Origin: Isoperla grammatica
Taxonomy: Eukaryota; Arthropoda; Insecta; Plecoptera; Perlodidae
Assembly (NCBI GenBank): GCA_945910005.1
Contig: OX246745.1
Span: forward strand, 12,451,706-12,515,705
Direction: 5' to 3'
DNA length: 64,000 nt
In this document: positions 13,501 to 27,329 of the stretch, in pieces
How positions within the stretch are numbered: the first letter of the stretch is position 1
Layout of the letters: each line of letters opens with the position of its first letter
Notes under the pieces: model-generated
Database searches by the model: none
Seen by the model: only the letters and a program-made list of their open reading frames with translations
What the model was told of the DNA's origin: nothing
Position numbers and translations under genes: made by a program

Positions 13501-13692
13501 CCGACGACGCTACCGAATGGCCATAGCACACGATGATACTTCCAGCGCTTACACAGGTACAAGACATACTGCTCTCAATGTTGTGCATTGTTTGGGGTAT
13601 TCAGATAGCTTATATCATAACCTCCTATAGCCGTCTGAATTCCTGATACACATCAACAGAAAACGCAGTTTTGGGACTTTCAAGACTTGGTT
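10528..13692. repeat. Satellite unit 4 (class A)
   Basis: Same diagnostic first-half variants as unit 1, including the caatttcggtacc variant found only in units 1 and 4. No transposon is present at the position interrupted in unit 1. Confidence 0.92.
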
Positions 13693-16600
13693 CATTCTGA
13701 TATCATAACCTCCTATAGCCGTCTGAACTCCTGATACACATCCACAGAAAACGCAGTTTTGGGACTTTTAAGACTTAGTAAACATCACTGAACAGCCAAC
13801 ATTAAAACATGTTTCCTGGGCTAACCATGTATAATAGGCAAACCAAAACATGTTCAATAAGTACACTGGGAATGGACAATGCAGAAAGTGTAGACATTAT
13901 TGTCTTTACCCTTTAATCCGTGACGCTACGCAGTGTCAAAAACGTGCTAAAATACACTGCGTTTTTGAGTTTTTAATTTTTTACAGCTATATTGTTTACT
14001 TGGAATATCTTGAAGTTAATATGCAAGGTAGAACTGATAATTTTCTACTTTGGAAAAAATTAACGTGTACCTATGTTTGTTGTGAACGACGTCAGGCGTC
14101 GCTGAAATTTCAACGATTTTCTTGTCAAGTTCCACTTTCGGTACCGATTTAGGATGAACGGTGGTACCTACTTAGTCGTAGCGTCGAACTTCAGGTCAGT
14201 AAGAATCCTTGGTGACGTAGTATGAGCGTCGGTAGCGTCGGTTTACACAGGTCGTGGTAAGGCGGCGCCAACTTCAGGTAACCAAAATAGTAGATTTTTT
14301 GAGGTTTTTATTTTTTTACGTGTTAACGGTTTAAGATAGAATTTTTAGGTTGTCAGTTCCTTCTTATTCATAGCTCTCTTGATATGTTTCGTATTTTTAA
14401 ATAAATTAAAAAAATTAAAAATTTCAAAATTCTCCGATTGTGCTCTTCTGAGACAAAATTTGAAATTTTGGGCGCCTGTATCTCTGTTAGTATGACCCCC
14501 ATCGTATTTTCGTTTTCAGGATGTCTAGATTATTAACGCAAAAAAAATAAAAAAAATAAAAAAACAAATTTGGATTACCCGTTTTTAAGCTACGAGCGCT
14601 TGAAAAAAAAATTGCCCCTTAGTAAACCCTTCTCAACTATTCTGCTCTGAATATGGAAGAAAAAAAATTGCCGGTAACGGGTCTCGAACCCCGGACCGCG
14701 AAAACACTAGTCGGCGTCGCTACTACCTACGCCACGCCACAGGATGGAAGTTGGAGCGCTTAGACTGGTACATATTGTACTGCTCTCAATGAATGCATGA
14801 ATGTATCTCGATTCATTCTTATTGTAATTCTACACCTAACATAGATGGATTTACGAACAGAGGGTCTTATTGGATTTAAAAAAAATCCAAGAATACGATC
14901 TAAAAATAAAAACCCCGAAAATTGAGAAAAAAACGCCTTAATTTTTTTTTTTTAACTTTCGGAGTTTTTATCATCAGATCGTATTGTTTGATTGGTTGAT
15001 CGCGAAACCGTAAACCGTTTGTGGAAACAACGAGCCGTTTGACGGTTAAAAAATAAACCGTGTCCATTCACGTTGATGTACAGATATAAATGTGTGAATA
15101 TGGTGACAAAAAAAGGGTGTGTGTTACGGGTCCCGAACCCCAGACCTTAAGCACTCGAAGCGCCGACGTTCCGCGTACGCCACGCCAACCGATGGAAATA
15201 GTAGTGCTTACACTGGTATATAACACACTGCTCTCAATGTATGGCATATCTTGTTGTATCCAGATAGCTCGTCATCACGCCAACATTAAAACATGTTTCC
15301 TCGGCTAACCGTTAATGCAAAGCCAACATTAACATGTTTCATGTATAGAGTATAAATGTCCAATGGAGAAACTCTAATCATTATTTTCTTAACCCTTTAA
15401 CAAGAGACGCTACGCGTCGTCAAAGACGGGCTCAAATACACTCTGTTTTTTAGAATTATATTCTTTACGGCTATATTGTTTATTGTTGCGATCTTAAAAT
15501 TAGTTCCCAAGGTAGATCTTAAAATTGTCTACTTTGGAAAAAATCATTGCCTCGCTATGTTTGTTGTGAACGACGTCAGGCGTCGCTGAAATTTCAACGA
15601 TTTTCTTGTCAAGTTCCACTTTCGGTACCGATTGTGGATGAACGGTGATACCTACTTAGTCGTAGCGTCGAACTTAAGGTCAGTAAGAATTCTTGGTTAC
15701 GTAGTATGAGCGTCGGTAGCGTCGGTTTACACAGGTCGTGGTGAGGCGACGCCAACTTCAGGTAACCAAAATAGTAGATTTTTTGATGTTTTTATTTTTT
15801 TACGGGTTAACGGTTTAAGATAGAATTTTTTGGTTGTCAGTTCCTTCTTATTCATAGCTCTCTTGATATGTTTTGTATTTTTTAAAAAATAAAAAAAATT
15901 AAAAATTTCAAAATTCTCCGATTGTGCTCTTCTGAGACAAAATTTGAAATTTTGGGCGCCTGTATCTCTGTTAGTATGACCCCCAGCGTATTTTCGTTTT
16001 CAGGATGTGTAGATAATTAACGCAAAAAAAATAAAAAAAATAAAAAAACAAATTTGGATTACCCGTTTTTAAGCTACGAGCGCTTGAAAAAAAAATTTCC
16101 CCTTAGTAAACCCTTCTCAACTATTCTGCTCTGAATATGGAAGAAAAAAAGTTTGCCGGTAACGGGTCTCGAACCCCGGACCGCGAAAACACTAGTCAGC
16201 GTCGCTACTGCCTACGCCACGCCACAGGATGGAAGTCGGAGCGCTTAGACTGGTACATAATATTGTACTGGTGTCAATGAATGCATGTATCTCGATACCT
16301 TCTTATTGTAATTGTAACTCTAAATAAAGATGGATTTACGAATTGAGGGTCTCTTTGGATTACTAATATATCCAAGAATACGATCTGATGATAAAAACTC
16401 TGAAAAACGAAAAAAAGCCGTTTTTTCCCAAGTCCAAAAATCCAGTTTCTACACCTTGTCAGTTTAAAATTGCATTCGATAAATGTTGACCATGCGAATG
16501 CAAAACCGCACGCGTTTTCGGCAAAAACGAGCAATTTGGCCGTTAAAAAATAAACCGTGTCTGAAGCGGCTCCATGCACATTGATGTATTGATATAACTG

Positions 16601-16857
16601 TGTGAATATGGATGAAAAAAGAGTGATAGTGACGGGTCTCGAACCCCAGACCTCGAGCATGGTAACCGACGACGCTACCGAATGGCCATAGCACACGATG
16701 ATACTTCCAGCGCTTACACAGGTACAAGACATACTGCTCTCAATGTTGTGCATTGTTTGGGGTATTCAGATAGCTTATATCATAACCTCCTATAGCCGTC
16801 TTAATTCCTGATACACATCAACAGAAAACGCAGTTTTGGGACTTTCAAGACTTGGTT
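13693..16857. repeat. Satellite unit 5 (class C)
   Basis: Nearly identical to unit 3, including the second-half gaattcttggttacg variant and the gccgttttttcc variant. Together they look like copies of one ancestral unit separated by an A-class unit. Confidence 0.92.
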
Positions 16858-19800
16858 CATTCTGATATCATAACCTCCTATAGCCGTCTGAACTCCTGAT
16901 ACACATCCACAGAAAACGCAGTTTTGGGACTTTTAAGACTTAGTAAACATCACTGAACAGCCAACATTGAAACATGTTTCCTGGGCTAACCATGTATAAT
17001 AGGCAAACCAAAACATGTTCAATAAGTACACTGGGAATGGACAATGCAGAAAGTGTAGACATTATTGTCTTTACCCTTTAATCCGTGACGCTACGCAGTG
17101 TCAAAAACGTGCTAAAATACACTGCGTTTTTGAGTTTTTAATTTTTTACAGCTATATTGTTTACTTGGAATATCTTGAAGTTAATATGCAAGGTAGAACT
17201 GATAATTTTCTACTTTGGAAAAAATTAACGTGTACCTATGTTTGTTGTGAACGACGTCAGGCGTCGCCGAAATTTCAACGATTTTCTTGTCAAGTTCCAC
17301 TTTCGGTACCGATTTAGGATGAACGGTGGTACCTACTTAGTCGTAGCGTCGAACTTCAGGTCAGTAAGAATCCTTGGTGACGTAGTATGAGCGTCGGTAG
17401 CGTCGGTTTACACAGGTCGTGGTAAGGCGGCGCCAACTTCAGGTAACCAAAAGAGTAGATTTTTTGAGGTTTTTATTTTTTACGTGTTAACGGTTTAAGA
17501 TAGAATTTTTAGGTTGTCAGTTCCTTCTTATTCATAGCTCTCTTGATATGTTTCGTATTTTTAAATAAATTAAAAAAATTAAAAATTTCAAAATTCTCAG
17601 ATTGTGCTCTTCTGAGACAAAATTTGAAATTTTGGGCGCCTGTATCTCTGTTAGTAGGACCCCCATCGTATTTTCGTTTTCAGGATGTCTAGATAATTAA
17701 CGCAAAAAAAATAAAAAAAATAAAAAAACAAATTTGGATTACCCGTTTTTAAGCTACGAGCGCAAGAAAAAAAAATTTCCCCTTAGTAAACCCTTCTCAA
17801 CTATTCTGCTCTGAATATGGAAGAAAAAAAGTTGCCGGTAACGGGTCTCGAACCCCGGACCGCGAAAACACTAGTCGGCGTCGCTACTACCTACGCCACG
17901 CCACAGGATGGAAGTTGGAGCGCTTAGACTGGTACATATTGTACTGCTCTCAATGAATGCCTGAATGTATCTCGATTCATTCTTATTTTAATTCTACACC
18001 TAACATAGATGGATTTACGAACAGAGGGTCTTATTGGATTTAAAAAAAATCCAAGAATACGATCTAAAAATAAAAACCCCGAAAATTGAGAAAAAAACGC
18101 CTTAATTTTTTTTTTTTAACTTTCGGAGTTTTTATCATCAGACCGTATTGTTTGATTGGTTGATCGCGAAACCGTAAACCGTTTGTGGAAACAACGAGCC
18201 GTTTGACGGTTAAAAAATAAACCGTGTCCATTCACGTTGATGTACAGATATAAATGTGTGAATATGGTGACAAAAAAAGGGTGTGTGTTACGGGTCCCGA
18301 ACCCCAGACCTTAAGCACTCGAAGCGCCGACGTTCCGCGTACGCCACGCCAACCGATGGAAATAGTAGTGCTTACACTGGTATATAACACACTGCTCTCA
18401 ATGTATGGCATATCTTGTTGTATCCAGATAGCTCGTCATCACGCCAACATTAAAACATGTTTCCTCGGCTAACCGTTAATGCAAAGCCAACATTAACATG
18501 TTTCATGTATAGAGTATAAATGTCCAATGGAGAAACTCTAATCATTATTTTCTTAACCCTTTAACAAGAGACGCTACGCGTCGTCAAAGACGGGCTCAAA
18601 TACACTCTGTTTTTTAGAATTATATTCTTTACGGCTATATTGTTTATTGTTGCGATCTTAAAATTAGTTCCCAAGGTAGATCTTAAAATTGTCTACTTTG
18701 GAAAAAATCATTGCCTCGCTATGTTTGTTGTGAACGACGTCAGGCGTCGCTGAAATTTCAACGATTTTCTTGTCTAGTTCCACTTTCGGTACCGATTGTG
18801 GATGAACGGTGGTACCTACTTAGTCGTAGCGTCGAACTTAAGGTCAGTAAGAATCCTTGGTGACGTAGTATGAGCGTCGGTAGCGTCGGTTTACACAGGT
18901 CGTGGTGAGGCGACGCCAACTTCAGGTAACCAAAATAGTAGATTTTTTGATGTTTTTATTTTTTTACGGGTTAACGGTTTAAGATAGAATTTTTTGGTTG
19001 TCAGTTCCTTCTTATTCATAGCTCTCTTGATATGTTTCGTATTTTTAAATAAATTAAAAAAATTAAAAATTTCAAAATTCTCCGATTGTGCTCTTCTGAG
19101 ACAAAATTTGAAATTTTGGGCGCCTGTATCTCTGTTAGTATGACCCCCAGCGTATTTTCGTTTTCAGGATGTGTAGATAATTAACGCAAAAAAAATAAAA
19201 AAAATAAAAAAACAAATTTGGATTACCCGTTTTTAAGCTACGAGCGCTTGAAAAAAAAATTTCCCCTTAGTAAACCCTTCTCAACTATTCTGCTCTGAAT
19301 ATGGAAGAAAAAAAGTTTGCCGGTAACGGGTCTCGAACCCCGGACCGCGAAAACACTAGTCAGCGTCGCTACTGCCTACGCCACGCCACAGGATGGAAGT
19401 CGGAGCGCTTAGACTGGTACATAATATTGTACTGGTGTCAATGAATGCATGTATCTCGATACCTTCTTATTGTAATTGTAACTCTAAATAAAGATGGATT
19501 TACGAATTGAGGGTCTCTTTGGATTACTAATATATCCAAGAATACGATCTGATGATAAAAACTCTGAAAAACGAAAAAAAGACGTTTTTTCCCAAGTCCA
19601 AAAATCCAGTTTCTACACCTTGTCAGTTTAAAATTGCATTCGATAAATGTTGACCATGCGAATGCAAAACCGCACGCGTTTTCGGCAAAAACGAGCAATT
19701 TGGCCGTTAAAAAATAAACCGTGTCTGAAGCGGCTCCATGCACATTGATGTATTGATATAACTGTGTGAATATGGATGAAAAAAAGAGTGATAGTGACGG

Positions 19801-20022
19801 GTCTCGAACCCCAGACCTCGAGCATGGTAACCGACGACGCTACCGAATGGCCATAGCACACGATGATACTTCCAGCGCTTACACAGGTACAAGACATACT
19901 GCTCTCAATGTTGTGCATTGTTTGGGGTATTCAGATAGCTTATATCATAACCTCCTATAGCCGTCTGAATTCCTGATACACATCAACAGAAAACGCAGTT
20001 TTGGGACTTTCAAGACTTGGTT
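16858..20022. repeat. Satellite unit 6 (class A, mosaic)
   Basis: Class A first half (ctcagattgtg, gcgcaag), but the second half has the acgtcaggcgtcg variant of units 3, 5, 7 and 8 rather than that of units 1, 2 and 4. This suggests a recombinant unit. Confidence 0.9.
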
Positions 20023-23000
20023 CATTCTGATATCATAACCTCCTATAGCCGTCTGAACTCCTGATACACATCCACAGAAAACGCAGTTTTGGGACTTTTA
20101 AGACTTAGTAAACATCACTGAACAGCCAACATTGAAACATGTTTCCTGGGCTAACCATGTATAATAGGCAAACCAAAACATGTTCAATAAGTACACTGGG
20201 AATGGACAATGCAGAAAGTGTAGACATTATTGTCTTTACCCTTTAATCCGTGACGCTACGCAGTGTCAAAAACGTGCTAAAATACACTGCGTTTTTGAGT
20301 TTTTAATTTTTTACAGCTATATTGTTTACTTGGAATATCTTGAAGTTAATATGCAAGGTAGAACTGATAATTTTCTACTTTGGAAAAAATTAACGTGTAC
20401 CTATGTTTGTTGTGAACGACGTCAGGCGTCGCCGAAATTTCAACGATTTTCTTGTCAAGTTCCACTTTCGGTACCGATTTAGGATGAACGGTGGTACCTA
20501 CTTAGTCGTAGCGTCGAACTTCAGGTCAGTAAGAATCCTTGGTGACGTAGTATGAGCGTCGGTAGCGTCGGTTTACACAGGTCGTGGTAAGGCGGCGCCA
20601 ACTTCAGGTAACCAAAATAGTAGATTTTTTGAGGTTTTTATTTTTTTACGTGTTAACGGTTTAAGATAGAATTTTTAGGTTGTCAGTTCCTTCTTATTCA
20701 TAGCTCTCTTGATATGTTTCGTATTTTTAAAAAAATTAAAAAAATTAAAAATTTCAAAATTCTCCGATTCTGCTCTTCTGAGACAAAATTTGAAATTTTG
20801 GGCGCCTGTATCTCTGTTAGTATGACCCCCATCGTATTTTCGTTTTCAGGATGTCTAGATAATTAACGCAAAAAAAATAAAAAAAATAAAAAAACAAATT
20901 TGGATTACCCGTTTTTAAGCTACGAGCGCTTGAAAAAAAAATTTCCCCTTAGTAAACCCTTCTCAACTATTCTGCTCTGAATATGGAAGAAAAAAAGTTG
21001 CCGGTAACGGGTCTCGAACCTCGGACCGCGAAAACACTAGTCGGCGTCGCTACTACCTACGCCACGCCACAGGATGGAAGTTGGAGCGCTTAGACTGGTA
21101 CATATTGTACTGCTCTCAATGAATGCATGAATGTATCTCGATTCATTCTTATTGTAATTCTACACCTAACATAGATGGATTTACGAACAGAGGGCCATAT
21201 TAAATTTAAAAAAAATCCAAGAATACGATCTAAAAATAAAAACCCCGAAAATTGAGAAAAAAACTCCTTCATTTTTTTTTTTTACTTTCGGAGTTTTTAT
21301 CATCAGATCGTATTGTTTGATTGGATGATCGCGAAACCGTAAACCGTTTGTGGAAACAACGAGCCGTTTGACGGTTAAAAAATAAACCGTGTCCATTCAC
21401 GTTGATGTACAGATATAAATGTGTGAATATGGTGACAAAAAAAGGGTGTGTGTTACGGTTCCCGAACCCCAGACCTTAAGCACTCGAAGCGCCGACGTTC
21501 CGCGTACGCCACGCCAACCGATGGAAATAGTAGTGCTTACACTGGTATATAACACACTGCTCTCAATGTATGGCATATCTTGTTGTATCCAGATAGCTCG
21601 TCATCACGCCAACATTAAAACATGTTTCCTCGGCTAACCGTTAATGCAAAGCCAACATTAACATGTTTCATGTATAGAGTATAAATGTCCAATGGAGAAA
21701 CTCTAATCATTATTTTCTTAACCCTTTAACAAGAGACGCTACGCGTCGTCAAAGACGGGCTCAAATACACTCTGTTTTTTAGAATTATATTCTTTACGGC
21801 TATATTGTTTATTGTTGCGATCTTAAAATTAGTTCCCAAGGTAGATCTTAAAATTGTCTACTTTGGAAAAAATCATTGCCTCGCTATGTTTGTTGTGAAC
21901 GACGTCAGGCGTCGCTGAAATTTCAACGATTTTCTTGTCAAGTTCCACTTTCGGTACCGATTGTGGATGAACGGTGGTACCTACTTAGTCGTAGCGTCGA
22001 ACTTAAGGTCAGTAAGAATCCTTGGTGACGTAGTATGAGCGTCGGTAGCGTCGGTTTACACAGGTCGTGGTGAGGCGACGCCAACTTCAGGTAACCAAAA
22101 TAGTAGATTTTTTGATGTTTTTATTTTTTTACGGGTTAACGGTTTAAGATAGAATTTTTTGGTTGTCAGTTCCTTCTTATTCATAGCTCTCTTGATATGT
22201 TTCGTATTTTTAAAAAAATAAAAAAAATTAAAAATTTCAAAATTCTCCGATTGTGCTCTTCTGAGACAAAATTTGAAATTTTGGGCGCCTGTATCTCTGT
22301 AAGTATGACCCCCAGCGTATTTTCGTTTTCAGGATGTGTAGATAATTAACGCAAAAAAAATAAAAAAAATAAAAAAACAAATTTAGATTACCCGTTTTTA
22401 AGCTACGAGCGCTTGAAAAAAAAATTTCCCCTTAGTAAACCCTTCTCAACTATTCTGCTCTGAATATGGAAGAAAAAAAGTTTGCCGGTAACGGGTCTCG
22501 AACCCCGGACCGCGAAAACACTAGTCAGCGTCGCTACTGCCTACGCCACGCCACAGGATGGAAGTCGGAGCGCTTAGACTGGTACATAATATTGTACTGG
22601 TGTCAATGAATGCATGTATCTCGATACCTTCTTATTGTAATTGTAACTCTAAATAAAGATGGATTTACGAATTGAGGGTCTCTTTGGATTACTAATATAT
22701 CCAAGAATACGATCTGATGATAAAAACTCTGAAAAACGAAAAAAAGACGTTTTTTCCCAAGTCCAAAAATCCAGTTTCTACACCTTGTCAGTTTAAAATT
22801 GCATTCGATAAATGTTGACCATGCGAATGCAAAACCGCACGCGTTTTCGGCAAAAACGAGCAATTTGGCCGTTAAAAAATAAACCGTGTCTGAAGCGGCT
22901 CCATGCACATTGATGTATTGATATAACTGTGTGAATATGGATGAAAAAAGAGTGATAGTGACGGGTCTCGAACCCCAGACCTCGAGCATGGTAACCGACG

Positions 23001-23186
23001 ACGCTACCGAATGGCCATAGCACACGATGATACTTGCAGCGCTTACACAGGTACAAGAGATACTGCTCTCAATGTTGTGCATTGTTTGGGGTATTCAGAT
23101 AGCTTATATCATAACCTCCTATAGCCGTCTGAATTCCTGATACACATCAACAGAAAACGCAGTTTTGGGACTTTCAAGACTTGGTT
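20023..23186. repeat. Satellite unit 7 (class B)
   Basis: Class B first half with private changes near 21193 (gagggccatattaaattt) and 21290. It is 3164 bp long. Confidence 0.9.
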
Positions 23187-26100
23187 CATTCTGATATCAT
23201 AACCTCCTATAGCCGTCTGAACTCCTGATACACATCCACAGAAAACGCAGTTTTGGGACTTTTAAGACTTAGTAAACATCACTGAACAGCCAACATTGAA
23301 ACATGTTTCCTGGGCTAACCATGTATAATAGGCAAACCAAAACATGTTCAATAAGTACACTGGGAATGGACAATGCAGAAAGTGTAGACATTATTGTCTT
23401 TACCCTTTAATCCGTGACGCTACGCAGTGTCAAAAACGTGCTAAAATACACTGCGTTTTTGAGTTTTTAATTTTTTACAGCTATATTGTTTACTTGGAAT
23501 ATCTTGAAGTTAATATGCAAGGTAGAACTGATAATTTTCTACTTTGGAAAAAATTAACGTGTACCTATGTTTGTTGTGAACGACGTCAGGCGTCGCCGAA
23601 ATTTCAACGATTTTCTTGTCGTTCCACTTTCGGTACCGATTTAGGATGAACGGTGGTACCTACTTAGTCGTAGCGTCGAACTTCAGGTCAGTAAGAATCC
23701 TTGGTGACGTAGTATGAGCGTCGGTAGCGTCGGTTTACACAGGTCGTGGTAAGGCGGCGCCAACTTCAGGTAACCAAAATAGTAGATTTTTTGAGGTTTT
23801 TATTTTTTTACGTGTTAACGGTTTAAGATAGAATTTTTAGGTTGTCAGTTCCTTCTTATTCATAGCTCTCTTGATATGTTTCGTATTTTTAAAAAAATTT
23901 AAAAAATTTAAAATTTCAAAATTCTCCGATTCTGCTCTTCTGAGACAAAATTTGAAATTTTGGGCGCCTGTATCTCTGTTAGTATGACCCCCATCGTATT
24001 TTCGTTTTCAGGATGTCTAGATAATTAACGCAAAAAAAATAAAAAAAATAAAAAAACAAATTTGGATTACCCGTTTTTAAGCTACGAGCGCTTGAAAAAA
24101 AATTTCCCCTTAGTAAACCCTTCTCAACTATTCTGCTCTGAATATGGAAGAAAAAAAGTTGCCGGTAACGGGTCTCGAACCTCGGACCGCGAAAACACTA
24201 GTCGGCGTCGCTACTACCTACGCCACGCCACAGGATGGAAGTTGGAGCGCTTAGACTGGTACATATTGTACTGCTCTCAATGAATGCATGAATGTATCTC
24301 GATTCATTCTTATTGTAATTCTACACCTAACATAGATGGATTTACGAACAGAGGGTCTTATTGGATTTAAAAAAAATCCAAGAATACGATCTAAAAATAA
24401 AAACCCCGAAAATTGAGAAAAAAACTCCTTCATTTTTTTTTTTTAACTTTCGGAGTTTTTATCATCAGATCGTATTGTTTGATTGGTTGATCGCGAAACC
24501 GTAAACCGTTTGTGGAAACAACGAGCCGTTTGACGGTTAAAAAATAAACCGTGTCCATTCACGTTGATGTACAGATATAAATGTGTGAATATGGTGACAA
24601 AAAAAGGGTGTGTGTTACGGGTCCCGAACCCCAGACCTTAAGCACTCGAAGCGCCGACGTTCCGCGTACGCCACGCCAACCGATGGAAATAGTAGTGCTT
24701 ACACTGGTATATAACACACTGCTCTCAATGTATGGCATATCTTGTTGTATCCAGATAGCTCGTCATCACGCCAACATTAAAACATGTTTCCTCGGCTAAC
24801 CGTTAATGCAAAGCCAACATTAACATGTTTCATGTATAGAGTATAAATGTCCAATGGAGAAACTCTAATCATTATTTTCTTAACCCTTTAACAAGAGACG
24901 CTACGCGTCGTCAAAGACGGGCTCAAATACACTCTGTTTTTTAGAATTATATTCTTTACGGCTATATTGTTTATTGTTGCGATCTTAAAATAAGTTCCCA
25001 AGGTAGATCTAAAAATTGTCTACTTTGGAAAAAATCATTGCCTCGCTATGTTTGTTGTGAACGACGTCAGGCGTCGCTGAAATTTCAACGATTTTCTTGT
25101 CAAGTTCCACTTTCGGTACCGATTGTGGATGAACGGTGGTACCTACTTAGTCGTAGCGTCGAACTTAAGGTCAGTAAGAATCCTTGGTGACGTAGTATGA
25201 GCGTCGGTAGCGTCGGTTTACACAGGTCGTGGTGAGGCGACGCCAACTTCAGGTAACCAAAATAGTAGATTTTTTGATGTTTTTATTTTTTTACGGGTTA
25301 ACGGTTTAAGATAGAATTTTTTGGTTGTCAGTTCCTTCTTATTCATAGCTCTCTTGATATGTTTCGTATTTAAAAAAAAAAAAAAAAAATTACAAATTTC
25401 AAAATTCTCCGATTGTGCTCTTCTGAGACAAAATTTGAAATTTTGGGCGCCTGTATCTCTGTTAGTATGACCCCCAGCGTATTTTCGTTTTCAGGATGTG
25501 TAGATAATTAACGCAAAAAAATAAAAAAAAATAAAAAAACAAATTTGGATTACCCGTTTTTAAGCTACGAGCGCTTGAAAAAAAAATTCCCCTTAGTAAA
25601 CCCTTCTCAACTAATCTGCTCTGAATATGGACGAAAAAAGTTTGCCGGTAACGGGTCTCGAACCCCGGACCGCGAAAACACTAGTCAGCGTCCCTACTGC
25701 CTACGCCACGCCACAGGATGGAAGTCGGAGCGCTTAGACTGGTACATAATATTGTATACTGGTGTCAATGAATGCATGTATGTATCTCGATACCTTCTTA
25801 TTGTAATTGTAACTTTAAATAAAGATGGATTTACGAACTGAGGGTCTCGTTGGATTACTAATATATCCAAGAATACGATCTGATAATAAAAACTCTGAAA
25901 AACGAAAAAAAGCCGTTTTTTTTCTTAGTCCAAAAATCCAGTTTCTACACCTTGTCAGTTTAAAATTGCATTCGATAGATGTTGACCTTGTGAATGCAAA
26001 ACCGCACGCGTTTTCGGCAAAAACGAGCAATTTGGCCGTTAAAAAATAAACCGTGTCTGAAGCGGCTCCATGCACATTGATGTATTGATATAACTGTGTG

Positions 26101-26355
26101 AATATGGATGAAAAAAAAAGAGTGATAGTGACTGGTCTCGAACCCCAGACCTCGAGCATGGTAACCGACGAGGCTACCGCATAGGCCATAGCACACGATG
26201 ATACTTCCAGCGCTTACACAGGTACAAGACATACTGCTCTCAATGTTGTGCATTGTTTGGGGTATTCAGATAGCTTATATCATAACCTCATAGCCGTCTG
26301 AATTCCTGATACACATCAACAGAAAACGCAGTTTTGGGACTTTCAAGACTTGGTT
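23187..26355. repeat. Satellite unit 8 (class B', edge-diverged)
   Basis: Class B diagnostics with more private substitutions and indels than other units, for example around 23619, 25370, 25790, 25980 and 26180. Increased divergence is typical of the last unit at an array edge, where homogenisation is weaker. Confidence 0.9.
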
Positions 26356-26631
26356 CATTCTGATATCATAACCTCCTATAGCCGTCTGAACTCCTGATAC
26401 ACATCCACAGAAAACGCAGTTTTGGGACTTTTAAGACTTAGTAAACATCACTGAACAGCCAACATTAAAACATGTTTCCTGGGCTAACCATGTATAATAG
26501 GCAAACCAAAACATGTTCAATAAGTACACTGGGAATGGACAATGCAGAAAGTGTAGACATTATTGTCTTAACCCTTTAATCCGTGACGCTACGCAGTGTC
26601 AAAAACGTGCTAAAATACACTGCGTTTTTGA
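26356..26631. repeat. Partial satellite unit 9, array end
   Basis: About 275 bp of a ninth unit match up to tgcgtttttg near 26630. The sequence then becomes unrelated and contains another tRNA-like fragment before the 43-bp minisatellite. Confidence 0.88.
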
Positions 26632-26639
26632 ATAACGTG

Positions 26640-26710
26640 AAGAAAAAAGGAAGGTGACGAGGCCCGATCCCCGAACCTCTAGCGTGCTAAGCGAGGGTTT
26701 ACGCTATTCC
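26640..26710 (-). other. tRNA-like fragment at array edge
   Basis: Minus-strand CGCTTAGCACGCTAGAGG followed by a box B-like GGATCGGGCC, with an A-run on the plus side as in the satellite modules. It lies between the end of the satellite and the minisatellite and is weakly conserved. Confidence 0.35.
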
Positions 26711-26734
26711 TCAGTTACAAAACAGACTGTATTC

Positions 26735-27329
26735 GGATTGGTTTTGAATTGCATGGATATCTTTGTGGGCTGTAGTTGGATTGGTTTTGAATTGCATGGA
26801 TATCTTTGTGCACTGTAGTTGGATTGGTATTGAATTGCATGGATATCTTTGTGCACTGTAGTCGGATTGGTTTTGAATTGCATGAATATCTTTGTGCACT
26901 GTAGTTGGATTGGCTTTGAATTGCATGGATATCTTTGTGCACTGTAGTCGGATTGGTTTTGAATTGCATGAATATCTTTGTGCACTGTAGTTGGATTGGC
27001 TTTGAATTGCATGGATATCTTTGTGCACTGTAGTCGGATTGGTTTTGAATTGCATGGATAGCTTTGTGCACTGTAGTCGGATTGGTTTTGAATTGCATAG
27101 AAATCTTTGTGCACTGTAGTCGGATTGGTTTTGAATTGCATGGATAGCTTTGTGCACTGTAGTCGGATTAGTTTTGAATTGCATGGAAATCTTTGTGCAC
27201 TGTAGTCGGATTGGTTTTGAATTGCATGGATAGCTTTGTGCACTGTAGTCGGATTGGTTTTGAATTGCATGGAAATCCTTGTTACTGTAGTCAGATTGGT
27301 TTTGAATTGCATGGATATCTTTGTGCTCT
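26735..27329. repeat. 43-bp minisatellite, about 14 copies
   Basis: ggattggttttgaattgcat recurs at 26735, 26778, 26821 and so on every 43 bp to 27293 (the last step is 42). Variants alternate at tggatatc/tgaatatc/tggatagc/tggaaatc. The 43-bp unit has no stop in any minus frame, so overlapping 202- and 233-codon frames arise with a 43-residue peptide period. I treat these as by-products. Confidence 0.96.

Larger units (their letters stand above)
1..26631. repeat. 3165-bp tandem satellite array
   Basis: Landmarks such as the start of the first half-unit recur at 158, 4355, 7520, 10685, 13850, 17015, 20180 and 23344. This gives a 3165-bp period (3164 once), and 4197 for unit 1 because of a 1032-bp insertion. 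Units are nearly identical by eye and differ by scattered substitutions and homopolymer length. The array starts at or before base 1 and stops abruptly near 26631. Short ORFs repeated in every unit (72, 96, 100, 101 and 159 codons) have no recognisable domain and overlap each other on both strands, so I do not call genes. Unequal crossing-over is the usual mechanism for such arrays. Confidence 0.97.

Noticed and set aside
158..26253. Recurrent open frames of 60-159 codons in the satellite units as genes
   Set aside because: They recur only because the DNA repeats, overlap on both strands, change length with single-base A-run differences (96 versus 159 codons) and have no recognisable domain.
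1..26631. CRISPR-like array
   Set aside because: Repeat units are kilobases long without short unique spacers, and the context is eukaryotic.
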